Shown here: in pieces, positions 19,527 to 28,020 of the stretch | Layout of the letters: every line of letters starts with the position of its first letter | How positions within the stretch are numbered: the first letter of the stretch is position 1 | Assembly (NCBI GenBank): GCA_049999725.1 | Contig: JBNGIS010016032.1 | Location: forward strand, 1-32,028 | From: Haplomitrium mnioides | Lineage: Eukaryota; Marchantiophyta; Haplomitriopsida; Calobryales | Direction of reading: 5' to 3' | Length of the DNA: 32,028 nt | The notes under the pieces: generated by a model | What the model was told of the DNA's origin: nothing | The model's database searches: none | What the model saw: only the letters and a program-made list of their open reading frames with translations | Position numbers and translations under genes: made by a program

Positions 19527-20541
19527 ATGACATCTGTAGAATCTCTAAAATTCCATGCTCTGAAATTGGACGACTCCAACTACTCATCTTGGTCACTAGA
19601 CATTACAACCTATTTAATATCCAAGAGTATCCGTGAAATCATAAGCACAGATGACAATATCACCCCATGTGATGCAGCAAGAGCCCTCATCCTGATTAGA
19701 CACCACCTAGTAGAACCCCTAAGACTTCAATACCTCAACTATCACAGTCTTCATCTACTATGGGAGGAACTGAAAATTAGATTTGACCATCTGACAAGCA
19801 TATCACTCCCTGCAGCGAGACACGATTGGATTAACCTATGAGTTCAGGACCACGCGTCCATCGTCAACTACAACAGCAAACTGTTTTGCATTGTCTTGTA
19901 GCTAGCAATCTGCGGTCACCCTATGACCGATGAAGAACAAATAGAGAAAACTCTATCGACTTTTCATATGAGCAATCTCATTTTGGCATCACAATATCGC
20001 AATATGCGCTTCATCCAGTACTCTAAACTCATAGCATACATGCTACTTGCTGAAAAGCATCAATTGCTCCTCATGGAAAATGCAAAGAAGAGACCCTCAA
20101 GGTCTGCCACTTCTCATCAGAACCCTGAATCACACTTTACAAGAACCAGTCTTTACCCCTGCTCTAGGAACAAACATTTTTCTAGAAGTAGAGGAAGAGG
20201 TAATTCCATATTCATGAGGAGCTATAACCGTCCAACCAACACTCGACCTTCGACTCCCAATAATAGGGATTGACATTCCAACCATTGCATATCGACGACA
20301 CTAGAAAACGCTTCATAACGCACATGGAATAATAGAGGAGGCAAACAACCCCATAGAGGTCGGCAGAATCTGTCTGATCCGTGCCAACAACAAACCACAT
20401 GCAATCGATGTGGCATACATGGCCACACCCAGCCCACGTGTAGAGTACCCTCACATCTAGCGCGATTATGCTGACAAAGTACCAAACCTCACAATCATGA
20501 AGTGCAGGGAAACTTACTAGAATTGATAGACATGGATGAAT
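19527..20541 (+). pseudogene. Copia B gag, broken
   Basis: The start ATG at 19527 gives MTSVESLKFHALKLDDSNYS, then SWSLDI, LRLQYLN, LWEELKIRFDHL and LPAARHDWINL, the capsid region of plant Copia gag. It aligns with the gag of Copia C at 31598. A stop at 19840 (TGA, from CGA of the LRVQDH motif seen in C) and one at 19900 (TAG, from CAG) break it. The frame resumes PMTDEEQIEKTLSTF (19922). A basic SRSRGRG tract lies near 20180. The zinc knuckle CNRCGIHGHTQPTC (20400-20441) is C-x2-C-x4-H-x4-C. Confidence 0.85.
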
Positions 20542-21000
20542 ATCCATAGTACAATATACATCCTAAAAGTCACATGACTTATTCATCCCTGTCAAACTAG
20601 AAAAATGAATATGAGATAACTTGCATTGTAGACATCAGATCTTCACACACCATTTTGCAAGACTAAAAATACTTCTCATCGATCAAACCTTCTTCCAAGC
20701 CTATGACAACAATTACCTGCCACAATCAAATTGAAGAAGGACATGGTCCAACAACCATAATATCCAAATAGAGCAAGATTGGATATCAAATCTGCAATTT
20801 ATACACTTGAAGCAACCAGAAACCTCATCAATTTCCAGGATATGCGACAAAACGGTTTTCACATTCAAACCGGATCTTTTCAAGACATTGAAGTCCTCCA
20901 TATCTTGAGTCCAAAAGTAGCAGGCTTTGACATATGAGAATCATTCTCACTTTCACCACTTGGACTGTATACCACAAAAATATGTTCATATCATGTCTCC
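20542..21000 (+). pseudogene. Copia B protease region, active site lost
   Basis: TCIVDIRSSHTILQD (about 20620-20664) aligns with CIIDSGNTHTI of Copia A. The DSG triad has become D-I-R (codons GAC ATC AGA at 20631-20639). A stop follows at once and the rest is only readable in short pieces, so the domain is identified by position and this one motif. Confidence 0.6.
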
Positions 21001-21700
21001 ACGAAATCGGTCTCCACAACCCTCACATGGCACAACGGCCTAGGGCATCCAAACCGAGACATGTTCTACCACATCAAAAAAGACAGCAAAGGCATACCAC
21101 AAAACATGCATCCACTACCATTGAATACACTATGTTTAGCATGCGCATAAGGCAAAATGAGAACTGTACCTTCTCACGACAAAATAGCAATCATGATTGC
21201 TCGATTCCTTGAGAGAATCCATGCTAATGTTTGTGGACCCATCCACCCACCTTTGAGACCATTCCGATACTTCTTTGTCACCTTTGATGCATCGTCCAAA
21301 TGGTCAGAAGTATCCCTTCTTACAACCAAAAACATGGTCATTCCGAAACTATTGTCCCAAATCTTGAAACTCTCAGCACAGTTCCTTGATTACCCAATTA
21401 GAAATCTGAAAGTGGACAACGCTGGAGAACTCTCTTCACAAACTTTTGACGATTTCTGCACATCTATCGGCATAGACATATAATATTCAGTTCCACATGT
21501 ACACTTTCAAAATGGCATTGCAGAAGAGAATACAACTCATAGTAAGACCATTACTTCTAAACTCAAATCTCCCCACCATTGCTTGGGGACATGCAGTCAT
21601 GCACGCATCATCTTTATTGTGTTACAGACCATCTGCATTTAATCATAATTCCCCACATCAACTTTTTGTGGGAATCCTAGCAGATATATCACATCTTCGC
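21001..21700 (+). pseudogene. Copia B integrase, first Asp lost and frameshifted
   Basis: The pre-integrase block LTWHNGLGHPNRDMFYHI starts at 21022. The core gives FLERIHANVCGPIHPPLRPF, where the first catalytic Asp is Asn (AAT at 21226-21228, a G-to-A change). DYPIRNLKVDNAGELSS keeps the second Asp. VPHVHFQNGIAEE (from about 21493) keeps the Glu, after which one frameshift leads to RIQLIVRPLLLNSNLPTIAW. Copia A has lost the Glu and kept the first Asp, so the two have died independently. Confidence 0.8.
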
Positions 21701-22380
21701 ACATTTGGCTGCCTCGTACTTGTCCCAATCTTAGGACCACATCAAACAATCTCTTTGAAAAAAATCTTTTCTTTGAAAAATCGTTTCCATATCTAATACA
21801 AGAGGACAAAGCTGTACAACCCAAAGAATAAGCCTGAAGACAACTTAATATGGCACCAGCACTTGCCATTGGACTTCGATCAATGAAATGAACATTCTGA
21901 TGCTAGAAGACTCATCCATTTACATCAAACATTAATTAAAATGCCCGATGCATTTAACAATGTAGCCAACATTACCAAATCACATATAGAAGCTGCTAAT
22001 GCACCAGCAAGACTTGAAAAAGTCAACACACCTGCCACTGATATACAACCTAAGGCTAAGCGTGGCAGACCTATAGGCTCAAAGAATAAGCCTAAATCAT
22101 CGACATCATTGAACATTGCGACAGACAACGATGAAATAGCAATTGACTATTCTCATACCGGTCAAATATGGAACAGATCCCAGACCACTATGGATGATCT
22201 ATTCGCATTATTTGTATCACAATTTATAGACAAAGATATGTTTGATCCTTTATCCGTATGAGAAGCACAATCAAGAACCGATTGACCTTAATGGGAAAAA
22301 GCGATAAATTTTGAACTTGACTCTCTCATGCAACGACAAGTTCGGATCTATTATGCCAGCACTTCCAGACATGCATCTAA
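21701..22380 (+). pseudogene. Copia B integrase-RT connecting region
   Basis: It runs from LRTFGCLVLVP (21696) through the linker. The frame 21941-22261 is open for 106 codons: FNNVANITKSHIEAANAPAR, then PKAKRGRPIGSKNKPKS, then WNRSQTTMDDLFALFVSQFI. It aligns with the same linker of Copia A (IPARI...KRGRPLSSKD). A TGA ends the frame at 22259, and AINFELDSLMQ follows in another frame before RT. Confidence 0.75.
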
Positions 22381-23739
22381 CAGATTACAGATTTATTTTT
22401 GTCTGCAAATATAATGCAAAGGGTGATGTCACTAGATATAAGGCAAGATTAATGGATTCCTAGACGTGACTATGACCTCACATACTCACGTGTCACGGGC
22501 ACTATTACTTTCAAATATATGATAGCATTTGCCATCCATTGTCATCTTACTATGCACATCATGTACGTCATCACAACCTACTTATATGGCACTTTGGATA
22601 CCCAGATTTTTATGAAAACACCTCTCAAAATCATATCAAGAATGGTGTTTCATATTTAGGGGGAGAATAGCCATAGTGCATATGGACCTTTAGTCCTAAA
22701 AGGCCTAAATACTGAGATTAGACTTTTTGTCTCTCATGGCCTAAACTCTAAGTTTAGACCTTCTGTCTCTCATGATGTGCACTATAAAAATGGACTCGTA
22801 GCCCACAAATGCACAATGATTCAGAATGGACCTTTTGTCCACAAAGACCTCAATTTAGAAAAAGGACCTTTCGTTTGCAATGGCCAACAAATGAAAGGAC
22901 CTTCTGTCTGTAAAAAGCCACTGCCAATCTAGAAAGGACCTTTAGTCCCCTCATGTCAAAAAGACAATGCCAAATGATGGACAACAAGTTGCATAATGTT
23001 TCCAATGGACCTTTAGTCTAGCCAACGTACTCGCTGAGCAAGCAGCATTCCAATGGACCTTTAGTCCAGCCAGCCAATTTGTTGAGCACACAGCGCTGCA
23101 GAGGACCTTTAGTTCCACATGTATACAAGCTGCACGAGCAACAATAGAGTGGGCCTTTAGTCCCCCATCATCAAAGTATACCATATGACAATGTGAAGTT
23201 GGCAAAGAATTCTATTAATCAATTTGGATCACCAATCGATCAATCAGGCACACAAATGGCAGTTCAAGTCCTGAGATCAATATATGGACTCAAACAGAGT
23301 GGGAAAAATTGGTACCAGAGATTCAAATTAGAGATGATGACACTAAATCTTACAAATGATGACATTGCTTCATGCTCGTTCATGAAATATCAAGGCTCTG
23401 AATATGTTGTAGTTGCACTTTATGTAGACGACATAAATATTTTTGGCACAAAAACTCTAGCTGCCAGCACTATTGCCAAACTAAAAGACATATTTGAAAT
23501 GCGAGACATCGAGAGAACCTAATTTCTGTCTTGACATTCAGTTTGAGCATATGCTCGATGGTATTCTGATCCACCAGTCCACATATATGGCCAAGATTCT
23601 CAAATAGTTCAATATGGACAATGCTTATCCAACGAGAACTCCAATGGAAATGAGATCTTTGGACCCAACCAAGGACATATTCAGAAAGTGAAAGGAACAT
23701 GAACAAAATCTGGGATCAGAAAAACCATATTTATCCGCA
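22381..23739 (+). pseudogene. Copia B reverse transcriptase with a repeat-filled linker
   Basis: It starts DYRFIFVCKYNAKGDVTRYK and ARLMDS. After a one-base shift it reads RDYDLTYSRVTGTITFKYMI, AFAIHCHLTMH, YLYGTLDTQIFMKTPLKI. A stop follows at 22657. Then come about 500 bases of 36/48-bp repeats (22684-23163). RT resumes at about 23253 with AVQVLRSIYGLKQSGKNWYQ, and VALYVDDINIFGT carries an intact YVDD (23421-23432). After 23520 the frame shifts again. The linker is far longer than the one of about 70 residues in Copia A. Confidence 0.85.
22684..23163 (+). repeat. 12-unit GGACCTTTAGTCC array inside RT
   Basis: Units start at 22684, 22721, 22756, 22792, 22828, 22864, 22897, 22936, 23007, 23055, 23103 and 23151. 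Spacings are 37, 35, 36, 36, 36, 33, 39, 71, 48, 48, 48; all but three are multiples of three, and 37+35 is 72. From unit 1 to unit 8 is exactly 84 codons in one frame, giving GPLVLKGL, RPSVSHDV, NGPFVHKD, KGPFVCNG, KGPSVCKK and KGPLVPS. The last four units are in another frame (FQWTFSPAS). The unit ends are complementary (GGAC...GTCC), so each can also form a short hairpin. Confidence 0.85.
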
Positions 23740-24431
23740 ATAGGAGCTCTCATGTACCTTGCAAGTTAGACTAGACCTGATATATCTTTTGCAGTAAATA
23801 TGCTCGCAAAGCACAACTCCCAGCCTACCATTCGCCATTGGAATGGGTTCAAGCACATTTTCAGATACTTCAAAGGTACAAAAGACATGGGACTCTTCTT
23901 CCCTAGAAATGCAACAAATGATATTGTTGATTATGCCGACGCTAGATATTTATCTGATCCTGAGACGCAAAGTCTCAAAAAGGATATGTCTTCTTTAAAG
24001 GAAGCATTGCTATCTCATGGAAAAGCACCAAACAAACAATTACAACTACCTCGACCAACCATGCAGAAATCATAGCTCTTTATGAGGCTAGTAGAGAATG
24101 CATCTGGCTCCGACAACTCATTGATCATATCAACATCAATACAAGCCAGCCTCTACTCCATTCCCCTACAATAATATAGGAGGACAATCGACCATGTGTC
24201 GACCAAATTGCTCAAGGCTTTATCAAGGGTGACAGGATTAAACACGTTGCTCCTAAATTCTTTTACACCCATGAGCAACACAGTGACAAAATAAATGTCC
24301 AATGGATAGAAAGTAAAGATAACATAGTAGATATCTTCACCAAACCACTTCCACATGCTCTTCACATTGCACATACTCAAGGGCTTGGTTTACGAAGAAT
24401 CTCTGAATTACAACAAAACAACAAACAATGA
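23740..24431 (+). pseudogene. Copia B RNase H, broken
   Basis: It begins with the RT/RNase H junction (TRPDISFAVNMLAKHNSQPT, then IRHWNGFKHIFRYFKGTKDM). DYADARYLSDP stands for the usual DADYAGDP catalytic segment with altered residues. EIIALYEASRECIWLRQLID (24068) is the conserved second helix. It ends NVQWIESKDNIVDIFTKPLP and GLGLRRISELQ, stop TGA at 24429-24431. Frames change at least twice, and stops interrupt. Confidence 0.8.
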
Positions 24432-24933
24432 TTGCTTATATATATATTTCTCTCTCTCTCGCTGAACTTTAGTCACGAAGATCAAGGATTGCAAATACAA
24501 TCATTTCTTTTGAAAAATATCTGACTTTGTCTGAATGTCATATAGGTAGTGACAGGAGCATACTATATCAGAAGCTGACATCACTTCTCAGCTTTTGAAG
24601 CTGACATCATTTTTCAGACAGATTTTTAGGATACAAGGAGATGACACAACAATATAACTATGAAGGACGCAACAACACCGTGCAGCAATACCACAAATTT
24701 GCTTTACTTTCAAAGCAAGAAATTTTGACAATTTTTGACATTATGCTACTTACACACACTCCACACACTATCATTACATTCTATTCCACCTATCAATTAT
24801 GTGGTGGCATTCTTTCCCTCAGAAGAAAGCGGGAGGGTTTTAATGAGACCATACATAGAATAGGATTAGGACTTACATAACATATAGTCTTTAATGTGGC
24901 TGATTATTAGAAGAAGAATAAGCCAAGAAGGAG
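24432..24933 (+). other. Copia B 3' untranslated region and polypurine tract
   Basis: This holds a TATA/CT microsatellite (24440-24462), a 13-mer direct repeat GAAGCTGACATCA (about 24571 and 24598), the conserved motif GAGGGTTTTAATGAGACC (about 24832-24850) and the polypurine tract CCAAGAAGGAG (24923-24933) directly before the 3' LTR. The frame at 24641-24880 overlaps these and is not taken as a gene. Confidence 0.65.
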
Positions 24934-25043
24934 TGTTATAGGGACATATATATACACCCCATGTAAGCAGTTCCAACCTAATCATTCTACTCATCCGCCT
25001 TGGAGACTCCCGTGTGTATGCGTGCGGTGCTCATGAGAAAACA
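24934..25043 (+). repeat. Copia B 3' LTR (110 bp)
   Basis: It starts TGTTATAGGGACATATATAT and ends GAGAAAACA, and pairs with 17586-17693. It is followed by ATTTT, a candidate target duplication matching GTTTT before the 5' LTR at 4 of 5 bases. Confidence 0.9.
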
Positions 25044-26371
25044 ATTTTATAATTATTTTAAAATTTTTTTTTTGAGATATCCAAAATAGTGATTTGGCTC
25101 TGTTTTGACCAAGGGTCTCTTCCTTTCCAAACTTTCAAAAAACACCAAAGTAGCCTTTTCAAACTTTTGATATTTTAAAATTTTTACCAAAATAGTGCTC
25201 TGTTGTCATTTTTTAGGTCAACTTCCCTTCTTCCATTTTGAGCTTTCTCCGTTTACTCTTAGCCTCTTTCAAACTTTCAAGTTTCTTTGAAATTCAAGTT
25301 CTGAAACGATGATATATCCTTGATACTCGCTAATAGAAACCCTTTTCAAACTTTCACCATTCACTGAAGGACTTTTTCGAGCTTTTAATATAGCCGATGA
25401 AAAATTGGTGAAAGAGTGACACTAAGTCGTTTCAAAACATATTCAAATTGTTAAGTTATCAAACTTTCAAAATACACCGAAATGCTCGATTTCGAACTTT
25501 CATCAAAATGTCGATATGTTTTTGTTTCAACAATGCTTCTTTCAAACTTTCGAAAAACCTCAATTTTTGCCTTTCAAACTTTCAACTTTCAGAGTTGTAA
25601 TCAATGTTGAAAGGATGACCTCTCGCCATTTCAATCTTCAAAGAACTCTTCGATGAACACTTCTTCTGCAACCTGCCGAAATGCGTGAGATCTGATGTGT
25701 TCTGCTTCTGATTTGATAGCAATTTGCTCAGCAATCGATCTTCTTTGAATATGAATCCAATTGCAATGTGCTGCTGTCTGCTTGGATTATCCTTCAACAA
25801 AAAGAAGTGTTCAATCCTACTTCAAGAATTTCTGCAATTCTTCATCGATCTTTCTCTAACCTCAACATTTGCTACTTGCTTTCTTTGATTCAATGTCGCC
25901 GATTTTGCTTCAAGGAGTATAGAGTCTATTTCGATTCGATTAAAATACTCCTGCTAGTCCATTCAGTCTAGTGATTTGACGAGCTCTCCTAAGAATGTTG
26001 TTGTCTACCTGTTCATCGAATTCTCCATGAATTTGATTGAGATCTTCAACTGTATATATTCGCAATCAGATTGCAAATCCAATGCCTCTTCGATTCAAAT
26101 GTAGAAATCTTAAAATATGGATTCTGCCTGCTTCGATTTTCAAACTGTGACACTTCTTCAATGTTGTTTGCTTTGTCTTTGTTGGTTTTGAATAAAAATA
26201 TAATGTTATATAATATAAAATTGATAGATGAAGTAAAAGTAATATATGGGTAGATTGAGAAGTAGGGGGATGAAAATTTGGATTTCTATCAAGAAGGATA
26301 GAAGAAATTTGTGTGTAGAAGAAAGATGAAGCGAGGGATAAAAAATTTAATTTAATTTATTTATAAGCTAA
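25044..26371 (-). other. Copia A leader, with repeated CAAACTTTC words
   Basis: On minus this is the sequence from the primer binding site of Copia A down to the point of Copia B insertion. No gag is readable; the 72-codon minus frame 25800-25582 has no known match. Between about 25125 and 25590, CAAACTTTC or a one-base variant occurs about eight times at irregular spacing, giving a repeated GAAAGTTTG in transcript sense. Confidence 0.5.
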
Positions 26372-26385
26372 TCATGCTGATAACG
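26372..26385 (-). other. Copia A primer binding site
   Basis: On minus, CGTTATCAGCATGA directly follows the end of the 5' LTR (CTATAACA). It matches the TATCAG core of the initiator-Met tRNA site and the equivalent sites of Copia B and C. This fixes the orientation of Copia A as minus. Confidence 0.75.
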
Positions 26386-26655
26386 TGTTATAGAAGAACA
26401 TTCAATCATTATACAAACCATGAACAACAAGGTGTGTGCTTGAAAGAAAAACTTCTCTCCTCTTCCCTCTTCTCCTCTTATCTCAATATCTCAATATCTC
26501 AATCTCATAATATGATAATGCTCATAGGATACAAATGTATATGTGCTTATCTATCATAGTATTAGTATTAAACATAATTCTAATTATATGTGCTAATACT
26601 ATGTTAAGGTCTAATTGTAGATTAGATTATTTATCTTACTATATATAGTGCAACA
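26386..26655 (-). repeat. Copia A 5' LTR (270 bp)
   Basis: On plus it starts TGTTATAGAAG and ends GTGCAACA. It matches 11495-11756 end to end apart from about 16 substitutions and an extra TCAATATC. In minus sense the TATA box CTATATATAG lies near the LTR start. Confidence 0.9.
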
Positions 26656-26909
26656 TATATAAGTTTATCCTGTTTTTTTCAATATTCTCTCATTTGTTGA
26701 TCTCACCACAAATAATATTTTTGTTTTTACCATTTTTACCAAATATTGAACATTAAAGTTTTTCCAAAATACAAAAGTTATATGAATAAACCAATTTTAA
26801 GGTTTAAAATTTTTCCTTTGATGAAAAATTTCATGACTTTCAAAAAATGTTATTTTTGAAGTAAAAATTTGAAGAACAAAAGTTGGCAACATCAAATACA
26901 ACAAAAACC
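26656..26909. other. Transposon right arm, second part
   Basis: AT-rich sequence between the right end of Copia A and the right inverted repeat. It completes the arm interrupted at 11494. No palindrome copy or frame is seen. Confidence 0.6.
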
Positions 26910-26941
26910 TAGTAGCGGTTTCTGGTTCAAAGTAGTGGATG
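26910..26941 (-). repeat. Right terminal inverted repeat
   Basis: The reverse complement begins CATCCACTACTTTGAACCAG and matches the left repeat at 3733. The partner duplication candidate TTTTTTAG follows at 26942-26949. Confidence 0.75.
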
Positions 26942-26949
26942 TTTTTTAG

Positions 26950-27560
26950 ATGTAGTCCCTTTTTTATGTTATGGGTACTGCCTTGAACATGTAGATACAT
27001 AAGCGATATATATGTTGAGGTTAGACCTTTCTTTCTGAGGATAGCCTCTTGTTCTATTCCTCGACATCATGATACATTAATTGACATAGCTAATAGATGA
27101 CACCAATGCAAATATTTGTAAGAATATAGAAAACAATTAGACCAAATAGATATCACCACTCGAATGAATGATCACAATGACATGGACATAACACGTACTA
27201 GCCACATAATTCTTTAGGAATTTGCACTTGGGTATCTTTGGTTGAACTTTCAATAACGAAGACCCTTTGCTAAGTATTTTCAAGAGGTCAACTTGACATC
27301 ATCAACCAACATACCCAATCAAAGTCACCTTGAACGCTTATGTTTTTGTCATTTTATGTACACTCTAGCATTTGTCATGGCCACCGAATAGCAAAGTCGC
27401 CTCAAAATTTCCAACACGCATAATCGACTTCAGAACCCATTTTGTAGAACCTTGCTACTCTTGTTTTTCATTGGGTCTTTGGAACTAAAATCACACCATT
27501 CTTTGAGCAATTCAAAGAGAGTGTCGTACCATTCACCTTTGGAAAATTGCAATACTCACC
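26950..27560 (-). pseudogene. Copia D RT end and RNase H, heavily decayed
   Basis: On minus, from about 27490: SSKDPMKNKSSKV (as in FKLSSKxxPK), then VDYACWKF and GDFAI (as in GSLMYAMxGTRPDxAFAI), then MTNARVYIK (as in MxNPGxxHWxAVK). Next is GDFDWV followed in a shifted frame by VDDVKLTS and KFNQRYPSANS, matching DSDWAG...VDDRKSTSGY...WSSKKQPTVALS of Copia RNase H. It ends INVS, then YISLMYLHVQGSTHNIKKGL near 26960, matching YVST..QxADIxTKGL. Each match is weak alone, but their order and spacing are right. The DNA transposon is inserted at the last of these residues. Confidence 0.55.
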
Positions 27561-27750
27561 ATCAACACTCTTATTTGACTGACGGTTTCCTTAGCTACAT
27601 CCACCATAGAAGAGAGAGAGTCTTCACATTGAGCCGTAATTCAGGCTTTTGGTATTTTTCCTCATTAATTGTCCATCATCACTTAGTGTTAGGTATTTTC
27701 TATTTTCTCTCTTGTGCTGACAGATACCATCAATTGACCAATTCCTGAAC

Positions 27751-27784
27751 GTTGATGTCATTGGTTGGTTGATGTCATTGGTTG
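27751..27784 (+). repeat. 17-bp tandem duplication
   Basis: GTTGATGTCATTGGTTG is repeated twice head to tail (27751-27767 and 27768-27784) with no mismatch, so the duplication is recent compared with the sequence around it. Confidence 0.9.
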
Positions 27785-27948
27785 CCGGATCACCTCTTGT
27801 GCTCCTCATACGGTTTCTCATTCTTCTTTTTTTTTTTTATAATTATGAGAATAAAAACAATCTACTAATAGACCACAAGAAAGGAAAAACTTAAAACCCT
27901 TACCACAACCCTTGAGTATGCTCACCACATTGGAGGTTTGTTCATTCG

Positions 27949-28020
27949 ATACTCTTGAAGTTCTTGATGATCATACTCTTGAAGTTCTTGATGATCATAC
28001 TCTTGAAGTTCTTGATGATC
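27949..28020. repeat. Three perfect 24-bp tandem units
   Basis: Units of 24 bp starting ATACTCTTGAAGTTCTTGAT lie at 27949, 27973 and 27997 without mismatch. The length is eight codons, but no supported gene covers it. There are no CRISPR-like spacers. Confidence 0.95.

Larger units (their letters stand above)
17586..25043 (+). mobile_element. Copia B, plus strand, nested in Copia A
   Basis: Short paired LTRs (17586-17693 and 24934-25043), a primer binding site, a long leader, gag, protease, integrase, RT and RNase H in that order, and a polypurine tract make a structurally complete Ty1/Copia element of 7.46 kb. Flanks are GTTTT on the left and ATTTT on the right, a 4 of 5 match for the target duplication. 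The element is inserted in the 5' part of Copia A in opposite orientation. Every domain carries stops or frameshifts, and protease and integrase catalytic residues are lost. Confidence 0.9.
11495..26655 (-). mobile_element. Copia A, minus strand, host of Copia B
   Basis: Paired LTRs (11495-11756, 26386-26655), a primer binding site next to the right LTR and a polypurine-like tract next to the left LTR define a minus-strand Copia element. Reading right to left: 5' LTR, leader, [Copia B inserted at 17586-25043], gag C-terminus, protease, integrase, RT, RNase H, 3' LTR. Removing Copia B leaves about 7.7 kb including a 100-base gap. The gag-protease-integrase-RT-RNase H order is that of Ty1/Copia. 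The flanking five bases (TATGG left, TATAT right) match at 3 of 5, so the target duplication is doubtful. All reading frames are broken. Gag N-terminus was not found. Confidence 0.85.
3733..26941. mobile_element. DNA transposon with ParB-methylase and transposase-like pseudogenes
   Basis: The element is delimited by inverted repeats at 3733-3764 and 26910-26941. Without the nested Copia A (11495-26655) it is about 8.05 kb. It carries two divergent genes: a DUF7869-type transposase-like pseudogene on minus (about 5659-4860) and a multi-exon ParB-like/DNA methyltransferase pseudogene on plus (7242-10845). About 14 copies of a CG-containing palindrome lie in its non-coding parts. The candidate 8-bp duplication recalls KDZ/Zisupton-type elements, some of which carry DNA-modification genes in fungi, but I cannot assign the superfamily. 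Both genes are broken by stops and frameshifts, so this copy is dead. Confidence 0.7.
2885..27560 (-). mobile_element. Copia D remnant (outermost host element, split)
   Basis: This is the oldest layer of the nest, a minus-strand Ty1/Copia element split in two. The left piece holds a 3' LTR (2885-3472) and the last internal sequence (3473-3732). The right piece (26942 to about 27560) holds the end of RT and RNase H. Everything between 3733 and 26941 is the DNA transposon and its own insertions. The two pieces fit because the RNase H frame that ends at 26942 (residues KKGLH then LK) resumes as an LK-like reading at 3732 across the presumed target duplication. RT N-terminus, integrase, gag and the 5' LTR are not seen to the right, so D is truncated, further rearranged or too decayed to read. 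Confidence 0.6.

Noticed and set aside
20212-20547. 111-codon minus-strand frame as a gene
   Set aside because: It lies antisense to the zinc-knuckle part of Copia B gag and has no recognisable content.
22951-23205. Minus-strand frame with repeated LKVHW peptides
   Set aside because: It is the antisense shadow of the GGACCTTTAGTCC array in Copia B RT.
27949-28020. Possible CRISPR array
   Set aside because: Three head-to-tail 24-bp units without spacers, in a plant genome, form a simple tandem repeat.
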